From Clostridia bacterium (GTDB lineage: Bacteria > Bacillota_E > RBS10-35 > JAJYVN01), in assembly GCA_027335545.1 (NCBI GenBank), contig DAHWHV010000579.1, positions 1-7,081 on the forward strand: 7,081 nucleotides of DNA. Direction: 5' to 3'. The notes below the pieces were generated by a model. It had not been told where the DNA came from, ran no database searches, and saw only the letters and a program-made list of their open reading frames with translations. A program made the position numbers and the translations under genes. Below are positions 1-6,241 of the stretch, piece after piece (position 1 is the stretch's first letter; each line of letters begins with the position of its first letter).

Positions 1-310
1 CCCCACCCGCTGGCTCGCCTGCTTCCCGGTCTGTTCCCTCGCCCGTGGCCCCGCCGGCCCCCTCACCGGCGTCGGCTTCGTCCGCCGCCTCGTCGCCCGG
101 TCGCAGGGCGGCGTCGGCCCGGTCGGCGTCCCGCGTGTCGCGCCACGCCCCGGCCGCCCGCCCCCGCAAGCGACCGCGCGGGCGACACAGCAAGACCTCG
201 CCCGTCGCCAGCTGCACCTCATACATGCCGCTCATGGCGTGCACGACCACGCCGGTCGCCGGGGCCTCCCCCGCGCCCCCCGCCTCCCCCGCGGGCCCTG
301 CCAAACCCAC
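1..310 (-). CDS. rsgA: RsgA, ribosome small-subunit-dependent GTPase A (N-terminal part; gene leaves the window at position 1)
   Basis: RsgA is a circularly permuted GTPase that checks and helps mature the 30S subunit in the cytosol. Only about 103 N-terminal codons are visible. The recognisable piece is the start of the OB-fold: residues about 20-51 read TGVVVHAMSGMYEVQLATGE and then LLCRPRGRLRGR, matching the family pattern G-x-V-x-x-A-x-S-G-x-Y-x-V ... C-R-x-R-G-R. The GTPase domain and zinc motif lie outside. After RGRLRGR, where the family normally goes quickly to a V-G-D-x-V strand, comes a stretch of at least 50 Ala/Asp/Glu/Gly-rich residues, an unusual insertion. The start is uncertain. 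GTG at 310 is chosen for the purine-rich GGAAGGGAGG at 332-323, although the spacing (12 nt) is long; GTG 340, GTG 250 or ATG 235 are alternatives. The gene follows the kinase stop by about 60 nt in the same frame, which suggests one operon. Its position after a PASTA kinase, as in other Bacillota, supports the call. No G motif is visible, so the name rests on the OB-fold and on synteny. Confidence 0.72.
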   Translation of the reverse strand, partial: MGLAGPAGEAGGAGEAPATGVVVHAMSGMYEVQLATGEVLLCRPRGRLRGRAAGAWRDTRDADRADAALRPGDEAADEADAGEGAGGATGEGTDREAGEPAGG

Positions 311-370
311 CAGCGCGCCGGGCCTCCCTTCCGCCTCCACCCGGGGCCGGGCAGCGACCCGCGCGTCGCT

Positions 371-2584
371 CTACCCGGGCCCCGGGCTGGTCGCACTGTC
401 GGCCGGGACCCCACCGGAGCCCGGGCTACCGGGGTTCGCCGGGAGGAACCCGTCCCCCGTAGAGGACCCCGCGGTCGAGGAGCCGGTGGCGGAGGAGCCC
501 GTCGTCGAGGACGTCCCCGACGAGCCGGCCGGGGCGGGGCCGCCGCCGGCAGACGCCGACGACCCACCGGTCGCCGTCGCTGCGGTGACCATGCCGCTGC
601 CCCGCACGACCCCATTCTCCTCCCAGGTCCAGGTGGCCCCCTGGGGCGAGGACCAACAGAGCTGCACGGTGAAGCGGTGCCCCGCGGGTACCGTCTGGTC
701 GAAGACCTGGCGGGCGCCGGTGGCGCCCACATCCTGCACCAGGACCTGCTCGTGCATGCCCCCGGCCGAACCCGCCGCCGTGCTGCTGGACGCCCCGGCG
801 CCGCCGGCCGCCGCGCCGCCCTGACCGGCACGCAAGACGCGCGTCGCCTGATAGACGCAGCCGTTGCTGACCGTGAGGTCCACCTGCGTCCCCGCCGGGG
901 CCGGCGACCCCGACACGGGGGCGGTTGCCGCCACGTACCCCGCGGGCCAGCCGGTGGCCTCGTGGGAGACGGTCCCCAGGGTCAACTGCCGCCGCGCCAA
1001 GTCCCGCCGCACCGCCTGCAACGTGCGGCCGACGTAGTCGGGCAGGGTCCCGGCCCCCGGCGGGCCCGCGCTGAGGACCAGCGTGACCCGCGAGCCGGCC
1101 CGGGCCCTCGTGCCCGCGACTGGTTCGCTCTGCAGGACGAAGCCGGCGGGGATGCGGGAACTGCTCGCCGCGGTTTTGGCCTGCCGCCCCTTCAGACCCA
1201 ACTGCCGGAGTTCCGCCTCGGCCCCCTTGAGGGCGATGCCCCGCAGGTCGGGGACCGTCACCGGTGGAGGGCCGAGGGACTGCCAGATATCGACGGTCGA
1301 GCCGCGGCGGACCTGCGTCCCACCGGACGGGTCGGTCTGCTCCACCTCGCCCTTGGGGACCGAGGTGCTGTGCTCCTGCTGCACGCTGATCAGCAGGCCC
1401 TGGGCGGCGATGGCGTTCTCGGCGCCCGTCAACGACTCCCCGACCACCTGCGGCACCGCCACCGCCTGCACCGTCCACAGGTGCGGGGCGACGACCACCG
1501 CCGCCCCGGCGAGGATGGCCACCCCCACGACGAGTCCCGCCGTGACCGCCGCCACCTGCCACCAGTCCCGCCCGGCGCGACTCGCCCCCAGCGCGGCGGC
1601 CCCCACCCGGGCGTCCGCCGCCGGGAGGGGGCCGAGCGGGGGGACCGGAGCGGACCCCACCTCGCCCCTGCCCCGCCCGGCGCCCCCCTCGCCGGCGGGC
1701 GCCGCCTCCAGGACGCCGCCGAGTTCGGCGCCCGCGGGCGGGGCATAGACGGGAGGGGAGCCGGCCAGGAGGGCCTCGACGTCCGCCTCGAACTCCCCGG
1801 CCGAGCGGTAGCGCTCCTCGGGGGATTTGGCCATGGCGTGAGCCACCACGGCGCACAGCCCGCGCACGGCGTCGGGCCGGGCCGCGCGCAGCGCCTCCAG
1901 CGGCACCGGCCGCTCGCAGTGTTGCTGGGCCACGGCCAGCGGGCCCTCGCCGTCGAACGGCGGGCTTCCGCTGAGCATCTCAAAGAGCATGACGCCCGCC
2001 GAGTACAGGTCGCAGCGCAGGTCCGTCGCCTGGCCGCGCACCTGCTCGGGGGCGGCGTAGTGGGCCGTGCCCAGGATGGCACCCGTATGCACGAAGGTGG
2101 CCCCGGCCTCCGCCCGGGCGATGCCGAAGTCGGTGACCTTCACCTGGCCGTCGCGGGTGAGCAGCACGTTCTGGGGCTTGACGTCCCGGTGGATCACCCC
2201 GACGGCGTGGGCGTGGCCCAAGGCCCGCAGCACCTGGCGCGTCACGGTCAGGGCCTCGGGGACGGGCAGCGGGCCGTCGGCGCGGATGCGATCCTTGAGC
2301 GTCCGCCCGTCGACGAACTCCTGCACGATGTAGTAGCATTCGGGCCCCTCCTGGCCCACGTCGTAGACGGCGACGATGTTGGGGTGGGAGAGGCTGGCGG
2401 CGGCCCGGGCCTCGCGCCGGAAGCGCGCGACGAACTCGGCGTCGTCCGCGAACTGGCTGTGCAGCACCTTCAGGGCGACCTGCCGGTGCAGCAACCCGTC
2501 GAGACCGCGGTACACGGCGGCCATCCCACCGCCACCCACACGCGCCTCCACCATGTAGCGCCCGCCCAGGGTCCTGCCGATCAC
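371..2584 (-). CDS. prkC: Transmembrane PASTA-domain Ser/Thr protein kinase (PrkC/StkP/PknB family)
   Basis: Membrane Hanks-type kinase of 737 residues that couples cell-wall state to phosphorylation of cytosolic proteins. The kinase domain spans about 8-275: Gly-rich loop GGGGMAAVY (17-25), ATP-anchoring K39 in VALKV, helix-C E58, catalytic loop HRDVKPQN (132-139, D134), DFG (152-154), activation loop with candidate phospho-threonines T163 and T167, and APE (178-180). All catalytic residues are present. A Pro/Ala/Gly-rich juxtamembrane linker (276-340) leads to one transmembrane helix at about 343-367. Three PASTA repeats follow outside the cell (about 371-437, 440-506, 509-574), then a small beta-rich domain (about 605-665) like the Ig-like C-terminal domain of PrkC, and a Ser/Thr/Gly/Pro-rich tail (666-737). 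The start is GTG at 2584, preceded by a strong purine-rich site (GGGAGGGGGGAGACAG at 2600-2585). The gene lies 111 nt after the phosphatase and just before rsgA, and is probably co-transcribed with both. The stop is TAG at 373-371. The family call is near certain; prkC is used as the Bacillota name. Confidence 0.96.
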   Translation of the reverse strand: MIGRTLGGRYMVEARVGGGGMAAVYRGLDGLLHRQVALKVLHSQFADDAEFVARFRREARAAASLSHPNIVAVYDVGQEGPECYYIVQEFVDGRTLKDRIRADGPLPVPEALTVTRQVLRALGHAHAVGVIHRDVKPQNVLLTRDGQVKVTDFGIARAEAGATFVHTGAILGTAHYAAPEQVRGQATDLRCDLYSAGVMLFEMLSGSPPFDGEGPLAVAQQHCERPVPLEALRAARPDAVRGLCAVVAHAMAKSPEERYRSAGEFEADVEALLAGSPPVYAPPAGAELGGVLEAAPAGEGGAGRGRGEVGSAPVPPLGPLPAADARVGAAALGASRAGRDWWQVAAVTAGLVVGVAILAGAAVVVAPHLWTVQAVAVPQVVGESLTGAENAIAAQGLLISVQQEHSTSVPKGEVEQTDPSGGTQVRRGSTVDIWQSLGPPPVTVPDLRGIALKGAEAELRQLGLKGRQAKTAASSSRIPAGFVLQSEPVAGTRARAGSRVTLVLSAGPPGAGTLPDYVGRTLQAVRRDLARRQLTLGTVSHEATGWPAGYVAATAPVSGSPAPAGTQVDLTVSNGCVYQATRVLRAGQGGAAAGGAGASSSTAAGSAGGMHEQVLVQDVGATGARQVFDQTVPAGHRFTVQLCWSSPQGATWTWEENGVVRGSGMVTAATATGGSSASAGGGPAPAGSSGTSSTTGSSATGSSTAGSSTGDGFLPANPGSPGSGGVPADSATSPGPG

Positions 2585-2599
2585 CTGTCTCCCCCCTCC

Positions 2600-2659
2600 C
2601 AGCCGCTTTCCGCCCAGCCGCTCTCGGTCCAGCCGCTCTCGGTCCAGCCGCTCTCCGCC
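2600..2659. repeat. Four tandem copies of a 15-bp repeat between phosphatase and kinase genes
   Basis: Plus-strand copies start at 2600, 2615, 2630 and 2645. The two inner copies are identical (CAGCCGCTCTCGGTC); the outer two differ in the last bases (..TTTCCGCC and ..CTCCGCC). The array fills over half of the 111-nt gap between the phosphatase stop and the kinase GTG. Because 15 is a multiple of three, changes in copy number would keep frame. In the kinase frame it would encode repeats such as ERLDR, but that frame has no ATG, GTG or TTG upstream of the accepted start, so I treat it as non-coding. As leader RNA it separates the two genes and could affect coupling. Confidence 0.85.
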
Positions 2660-2695
2660 CCGCTGCGCCCCGTCGTCCCGGCTGGGCCCCGCGGC

Positions 2696-3409
2696 TCAGG
2701 CCCGGGCGGCGAGCACCGTGATGTTGTCCGGCCCACCGCGGGCGTTGGCGAGCGCCACGAGGTGTTCGCACAACGCCCGCGGCACCCGGCTGCGGGCCAC
2801 CCGCTTGGCGATCTCCTCGCTGCGCACGACGGCGGTCAGGCCGTCGGTGGTGAGGATCAACCAGTCGCCCGCCCCCAGCTCCGTCAGCCCGGTCTCGACC
2901 TCCAGCGTACCCGGGATGCCCAGGGCCTGAGTGAGGAGGTTGCGCTGCGGGTGGCGCCGCGCGGCCTCTTCACCGATCCGGCCCTCCGCCAGGAGTTCGC
3001 CGACGACGGAGTGGTCGTGGGTGAGCAGACGCAGGCGCCCCTTTTGCAGCAGGTAGGCCCGGCTGTCGCCGACGTGCCCCCAGTACAGACGCGCCCCCTC
3101 GACCACGACCACCGTCAGGGTCGTCCCCATCCCCGCCAGTTCGCCGGCGGCCGCCGCCGCGACGCGGTCGTGGGCGGCCTCGATCGCGGCCCGCAGGCGG
3201 GTGGACCAGTCGCCGGCCCCCCGCTGCAGGTGTTCGCGCACGCTCTGGATGGCGATGCCGCTGGCGACCTCACCGGCCCGGTAGCCGCCCAAGCCGTCCG
3301 CCACGGCCAGGAGCCACGCCCCGCCCGCCGTCCCCAGTTCGTCGAGGCAGTAGCTGTCCTCGTTGGTCTCCCGTATCCGCCCGATGTCGCTCACGCCGGC
3401 AAACCGCAT
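2696..3409 (-). CDS. PP2C-family protein Ser/Thr phosphatase (Stp/PrpC type)
   Basis: Cytosolic Mn/Mg-dependent phosphatase of 237 residues, the usual size of bacterial Stp/PrpC (about 240-260), that reverses phosphorylation by the neighbouring PASTA kinase. All PP2C motifs are in order: SDIG (7-10, D8), phosphate-binding R13 and the metal-shell NED (16-18) in GRIRETNED, VADGLGG (36-42, D38 and G39), a MGTTLTVVVV strand (94-103), HVGDSRAYL (112-120, D115), the flap with LTHDHSVV (129-136), TTDGL (187-191, D189) and GGPDNITVL (225-233, D228 and N229). The start is ATG at 3409 with GGAGG six nt upstream (3420-3416). The open frame continues upstream to about 3967, but that extension is Pro/Arg/Gly-rich with no conserved motif, so it is excluded. 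It is probably the first gene of the operon with the kinase and rsgA, read from the ECF-like promoter at 3674-3646. Equivalent names are stp and prpC; the family call is secure. Confidence 0.96.
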   Translation of the reverse strand: MRFAGVSDIGRIRETNEDSYCLDELGTAGGAWLLAVADGLGGYRAGEVASGIAIQSVREHLQRGAGDWSTRLRAAIEAAHDRVAAAAAGELAGMGTTLTVVVVEGARLYWGHVGDSRAYLLQKGRLRLLTHDHSVVGELLAEGRIGEEAARRHPQRNLLTQALGIPGTLEVETGLTELGAGDWLILTTDGLTAVVRSEEIAKRVARSRVPRALCEHLVALANARGGPDNITVLAARA

Positions 3410-3645
3410 GCCCCGCCTCCCGCCCCAGGTCGGAGTCCGCGCCTGCCCGGTGGCGGCCCGGATGCCGTAAGGCCCGTGGCGGCCGAGGAACCCCGCCGGC
3501 GCGCGGTCCCTGCCCCCCCGGCACCCAGGCGCCTTGCCCCGGTTCGCGCCGGGAGGGCGGCGGCCCGGCCCGCGCGGCGGGAGGCCACCACGACCGGGGG
3601 GTGCGGGAAACGGCGGTTCCGCGGCCGCGGCGGCCCTGCCGCTCG

Positions 3646-3674
3646 TACAGACGCGCGCAGAAGGGAAAAGGTTC
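3646..3674 (-). promoter_or_regulatory. Candidate ECF-sigma-type promoter driving the phosphatase-kinase-rsgA operon
   Basis: On the minus strand GAACCTTTT (3674-3666) is followed by CGTCTGTA (3653-3646), with 17 nt between AAC and CGTC. This is the AAC...CGTC arrangement typical of many extracytoplasmic-function sigma factors (known consensus style), in a locally AT-richer patch of an otherwise GC-rich spacer. Transcription would start near 3640, leaving a leader of about 230 nt before the phosphatase ATG at 3409. I see no equally good housekeeping TTGACA/TATAAT pair for the operon. The assignment is by eye. Confidence 0.5.
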
Positions 3675-3735
3675 GCGCCAAATGTCGCCAGTCCTGCGGA
3701 GGAGGCCGACGGGGCAGGGTGGCGTCGCTCCGGGG

Positions 3736-3757
3736 GGGCCCTTCGGCCAGAAGGCCC
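3736..3757. repeat. Bulged hairpin in the leader/promoter-upstream region
   Basis: GGGCCCTTC (3736-3744) faces GAAGGCCC (3750-3757) across a five-base loop, giving an eight-pair stem with one bulged C. There is no T-run on either side, so it is not a standard terminator. It lies about 60 nt upstream of the ECF-like promoter. Function unknown. Confidence 0.4.
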
Positions 3758-3866
3758 ACCGGGCGAAGTGCTGGTCGCCGCGTCCGCGGCCCGCCCTCGG
3801 CCAGTTGGGGCTTGCGGCACCAGGGCCGCGGGGGAGCGGCCGCCCCGAACCACCCGTGGCAACCAG

Positions 3867-3883
3867 GTACGTCGCCGACGTAC
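3867..3883. promoter_or_regulatory. Perfect palindrome, operator-like
   Basis: GTACGTCGCCGACGTAC is a perfect 8-bp inverted repeat around a single central base. A one-base loop cannot form an efficient RNA hairpin, so the symmetry fits a dimeric DNA-binding protein better. It is the first of three dyads within 85 bp, about 200 bp upstream of the ECF-like promoter. No known operator consensus comes to mind. Confidence 0.45.
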
Positions 3884-3890
3884 GCCGCGC

Positions 3891-3925
3891 CTTGGGCCCG
3901 CGGCGGGAGACGGTTGTGGCCCAAG
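3891..3925. repeat. Inverted repeat with 19-nt loop
   Basis: CTTGGGCC (3891-3898) and GGCCCAAG (3918-3925) are perfect complements, with one further C-G pair and one G-T pair possible inside. It sits between the two shorter palindromes of the same cluster. It could be a stem in an RNA or a widely spaced operator. There is no T-tract, so a terminator role is not supported. Confidence 0.45.
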
Positions 3926-3935
3926 CACTTCACGG

Positions 3936-3951
3936 AGGGTGACTTCACCCT
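3936..3951. promoter_or_regulatory. Near-perfect palindrome, operator-like
   Basis: AGGGTGACTTCACCCT has two 7-bp arms around a 2-bp centre (or a four-base loop if folded as RNA). ACTTCAC also occurs as a direct repeat, once just upstream and once inside the palindrome. With its two neighbours it forms a dyad cluster that looks regulatory rather than random, though by eye I cannot assign a regulator. Confidence 0.4.
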
Positions 3952-4253
3952 GGCCGACGGGGGGCACCGCCTCCCGCCCCGGCGCCGCCCGGCGGACAGG
4001 CGCCGCGCTGGGGCGACAGCGCTACGCGCGTCGCCGCGGGCCACCGCCTGTTCCCCGAAGCGGTGCATCGACCACGGCGCCCGCCTGCCGCGGGAGCCCC
4101 CCCGGGGCCCAAGGGGACGTTCTCCTCCCCGCAGCCCCGCCCCTGGCCGCGGGTGGAGGGAATGCGCGGGGCCAGGAGAAGCATCTCCCAGTTGTGTGAC
4201 CGGATGCCGCTCCGAAGGGGAGGCGCGCGCCCTGGGATCGCGACCACTACGAC

Positions 4254-5282
4254 TCATTCGTCCACGATCTCTGCCGGGCGTACACGAGCCGCTACGCCTG
4301 AGTGGAGGCGCAGCAACTCGATGTCCCGGTCGCCGCCCCCCGCCTCCCGCAGGCGGCGGTACGCCATGGCGACGTAGGACCGCTCCACGTCCACACCGAT
4401 GCTGTGCCGCCCCACCAGCGCCGCAGCAACCCCGGTCGTGCCACTGCCGATGAACGGATCCAGCACCGTGTCACCGACAAAGGAGAACATCCGCACCAGC
4501 CGGTGGGCCAATTCCAGAGGATAGGGCGCCGGATGCACCTTCGTGGATGCCCCGTGCAGGGTCCAGATCTGCTGGAACCATTCGCGATGCTTCGCCTCGG
4601 GAATCACCGAAAGAATGCGCCTGGCGACGGGGATGCTTCGATACCCGCCCGGCTTACGTTGGAACAAGATGTACTCCACATCGTTCTTCACCACACCGTT
4701 GGGCTCATAGGGCTTTCCCAGGAACCCCGAGTTGCGCCCGGCCTCGAACTGCGCATTGGCGATCTTGTACCAGATAATGGGCGCCAGGTTGTCGAAGCCG
4801 ATCCGTCGGCAACGCTCCTGGATACTCGCGTGCAGCGGATACACCATGTGGCGCCCGGCGCGGCGCCTGGGAATGCAGACATCCCCGACGACGATGACGA
4901 GACGCCCCCCTGGCACCAGGGCCCGGTAAACATGCCTCCAAACCTCGTCCAGCGAATCCAGGAATGCCTCATACCCGGCGACCCCCCCCAGCTGCTCGGG
5001 GTGTGTGGGATAGGCCTTCAATGTCCAATAGGGTGGGGAGGTGAGCGCCAGGTGGACGCTCTCAGCGGGCTGGTCGCGAAGGTCGCGACTATCCCCCAGA
5101 ATCAGGCGATGAGCCGTCGGGATCTGGGGCAGGGCGGCTTCTATCGCCTGCGTCAGGCTCACGTCCTTCGCCACGGCCGGGAGGGCGGTCTGTTCGTTGA
5201 GCAACGCCCACTCCAGGGCCCGGGAGGGCACGAAGCGCGACAGGTCGTCGGTGCGGCCCCCGCTCGCCGCCGGAAGTGCCAT
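4254..5282 (-). CDS. Site-specific DNA methyltransferase, SPPY type (probable N4-cytosine), apparently orphan
   Basis: Modifies a specific DNA sequence using S-adenosylmethionine. The protein is 342 residues in the beta-group order: catalytic motif IV TSPPYW (81-86) first, then the target-recognition region, then motif I DPFIGSGTTG (275-284) and GVDVE (296-300). SPPY is usual for N4-cytosine enzymes, but some N6-adenine enzymes are close, so the base is an inference. Other family landmarks are GRLVIVVGD (about 126-134), FLGKPYEPNGVVKNDVEYIL (187-206) and HPAPYPLELAHRLVRMFS (250-267). ATG 5282 is chosen because AGAGGA lies nine nt upstream (5297-5292); ATG 5303 would add seven residues with a weaker site. 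The stop is TGA at 4256-4254. The gene is clearly less GC-rich than its neighbours (for example 4560-4700) and is flanked by about 0.8 and 1.1 kb of gene-free DNA, suggesting transfer. No restriction enzyme or control protein is seen beside it, so it may be an orphan or the survivor of a lost restriction-modification system. Confidence 0.93.
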   Translation of the reverse strand: MALPAASGGRTDDLSRFVPSRALEWALLNEQTALPAVAKDVSLTQAIEAALPQIPTAHRLILGDSRDLRDQPAESVHLALTSPPYWTLKAYPTHPEQLGGVAGYEAFLDSLDEVWRHVYRALVPGGRLVIVVGDVCIPRRRAGRHMVYPLHASIQERCRRIGFDNLAPIIWYKIANAQFEAGRNSGFLGKPYEPNGVVKNDVEYILFQRKPGGYRSIPVARRILSVIPEAKHREWFQQIWTLHGASTKVHPAPYPLELAHRLVRMFSFVGDTVLDPFIGSGTTGVAAALVGRHSIGVDVERSYVAMAYRRLREAGGGDRDIELLRLHSGVAARVRPAEIVDE

Positions 5283-5327
5283 GCACACCGTTCCTCTCAT
5301 CATCGCCTGGTGTCCGGGCGAAGGGGC

Positions 5328-5348
5328 TAGCCTCCTGCTTGGAGTCTA
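5328..5348. promoter_or_regulatory. Imperfect dyad in the methyltransferase upstream region
   Basis: On the minus strand TAGACTCC and GGAGGCTA flank AAGCA; seven of eight positions are complementary. AAGCAGGA also appears twice there as a direct repeat, 17 nt apart. The dyad ends about 45 nt before the preferred ATG (5282) and overlaps the only -10-like string nearby (TAGACT), a place where an operator could act. Restriction-modification genes often carry such sites, but no controller gene is visible here. Confidence 0.3.
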
Positions 5349-5560
5349 TCCTGCTTCGTCGCCGCCGGTTTCGCCTGCAACCTGATCCCCGCGAAGGCGC
5401 GTAGGCCCCGTTCCACCGCGAACGTGATCCACTACGCACCTGACGGGTCCCGGTTCGACCCTTCTGAATCTCAGAGGCGAGCAGACGCTCCTTCTCCCCC
5501 CGCAACTCCCCCGCGTCCGCCTGCTGGCCCGAGGAGCCCAGGGAACACGCGGCGCCTGCC

Positions 5561-5579
5561 GCCCTGGAACCCAGGGGGC
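5561..5579. repeat. Short GC-rich hairpin
   Basis: GCCCTGG (5561-5567) can pair with CCAGGG plus downstream GC (5571-5579) across an AAC loop. There is no T-run on either strand, and no gene ends nearby. Recorded as structure only; in DNA this GC-rich such hairpins arise easily by chance. Confidence 0.3.
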
Positions 5580-6037
5580 CGTGAGGATGGGGAACGGAGC
5601 GGCCCGTCCGCTTCCCGCCGGGCGGAACGGGGCCTAGCCACGGGTAGCGTGCCGCAGACCTGAGCCACCCCCGAGTTCGGCGACTGCAGGCGTGCGCCCG
5701 GATGCTCTTCTGTTCTGAGCGGCGAATAGGTGTTCCCAGTCTATTGCGAGATCATGCGCCCCGCGCCCCGGGGATGTCAAGGAGTCGCGCAGCGCCAGAA
5801 GCGGGGAACAGGCGCACCCACGCGTGGCCTCCACCCGACGCCCCGCCGGGTAGGAGGGAACGCGCATCCCGAAGCTGGGGTCCACGCGACGCACCAGCCG
5901 CAGGGGAGAGGTCCGGGGGCGCCGACCGCCCGCCCAGACGCTGCCGCCGAAATCGCCCTGCGCCCACTGCCCGGACCATTCGCGGCGGCGCAGCAACCAT
6001 CCTGCCAGCGGGCCGGGCCTCAACCGGCTATCGATCG

Positions 6038-6241
6038 TTACTCCCGCGGCTCCGGGTGCAGTGGCAGTGAGATCACCCTGGCCGGCCGAATACGGCGTAG
6101 GAACTCCTGCCATGGAATGCAGGGTACGTCTTCCACCAAGCACGCTGCCTTCGCGTTTGTCGTCCAACGCAACGGTCCTCCGGAGGGCCTTGCCGGCGGC
6201 CACAACTTGTGCGTCCGCCGCTTTGCGTCCTGAAGGGCTGA
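6038..6241 (-). pseudogene. Possible decayed C-terminal end of a NERD-like (nuclease-related) gene
   Basis: A minus-strand frame ending with TAA at 6040-6038 contains ALQDAKRRTHKLW, then TTNAKAACLVEDVPCIPW and QEFLRRI. The spacing of Q-A-R-R...L-W, a T-N-x-K-A strand and V-P-x-x-P-W-x-E-F-L resembles the C-terminal half of NERD domains as I remember them, and the composition is more protein-like than the surroundings. It has no start, no ribosome-binding site and no N-terminal domain, and the segment between the two pieces is compressed. If real, it is a fragment without function. Chance resemblance is quite possible. Confidence 0.22.
6194..6220. repeat. Inverted repeat around CACAACTTGTG
   Basis: CGGCGG (6194-6199) and CCGCCG (6215-6220) bracket the 11-bp palindrome CACAA-C-TTGTG (6201-6211), giving nested complementary arms. 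It could be an operator or a hairpin. Its left half, GCGGCCACAA, recurs about 200 bp downstream next to the terminator (6398-6407). Confidence 0.35.

Larger units (their letters stand above)
3410..4253. other. Gene-free spacer (about 840 bp) between methyltransferase and phosphatase genes
   Basis: No reading frame here has a recognisable motif, a good ribosome-binding site or a protein-like composition; the long open frames on both strands are Arg/Pro/Gly/Ala-rich products of extreme GC content. What it does hold: a promoter-like element facing the phosphatase (3674-3646), a bulged hairpin (3736-3757), and a cluster of three inverted repeats (3867-3883, 3891-3925, 3936-3951). I saw no tRNA or riboswitch I can name. 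Confidence 0.6.

Noticed and set aside
3410..3967. N-terminal extension of the phosphatase frame up to 3967
   Set aside because: Pro/Arg/Gly-rich with no motif. The PP2C domain begins at ATG 3409, which has an ideal GGAGG site, and a promoter-like element lies within the extension.
239..4453. A 1404-codon plus-strand open frame covering most of the left half
   Set aside because: It is antisense to three genes with complete catalytic motifs and its translation is Arg/Gly/Pro/His-rich with no domain. Long stop-free antisense frames are expected in DNA this GC-rich.
4302..5330. A 342-codon plus-strand frame opposite the methyltransferase
   Set aside because: Mirror image of a real gene: the minus strand has SPPYW and DPFIGSGTTG in the right order and spacing, while the plus-strand translation has no recognisable domain.
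5440..5470. GGTTCGACC string suggesting a tRNA T-arm
   Set aside because: The flanking bases do not form a five-pair T stem in the right register, and there is no acceptor stem, D-arm or anticodon arm at the expected distances.
5818..5827. Ten-bp palindrome CCACGCGTGG
   Set aside because: Short and built on CGCG. Such palindromes are common by chance at this GC content and nothing nearby gives it a role.
5634..6203. A 189-codon minus-strand frame in the right-hand spacer
   Set aside because: No ribosome-binding site or conserved motif; composition is Arg/Gly/Pro-rich and other frames there are equally open.
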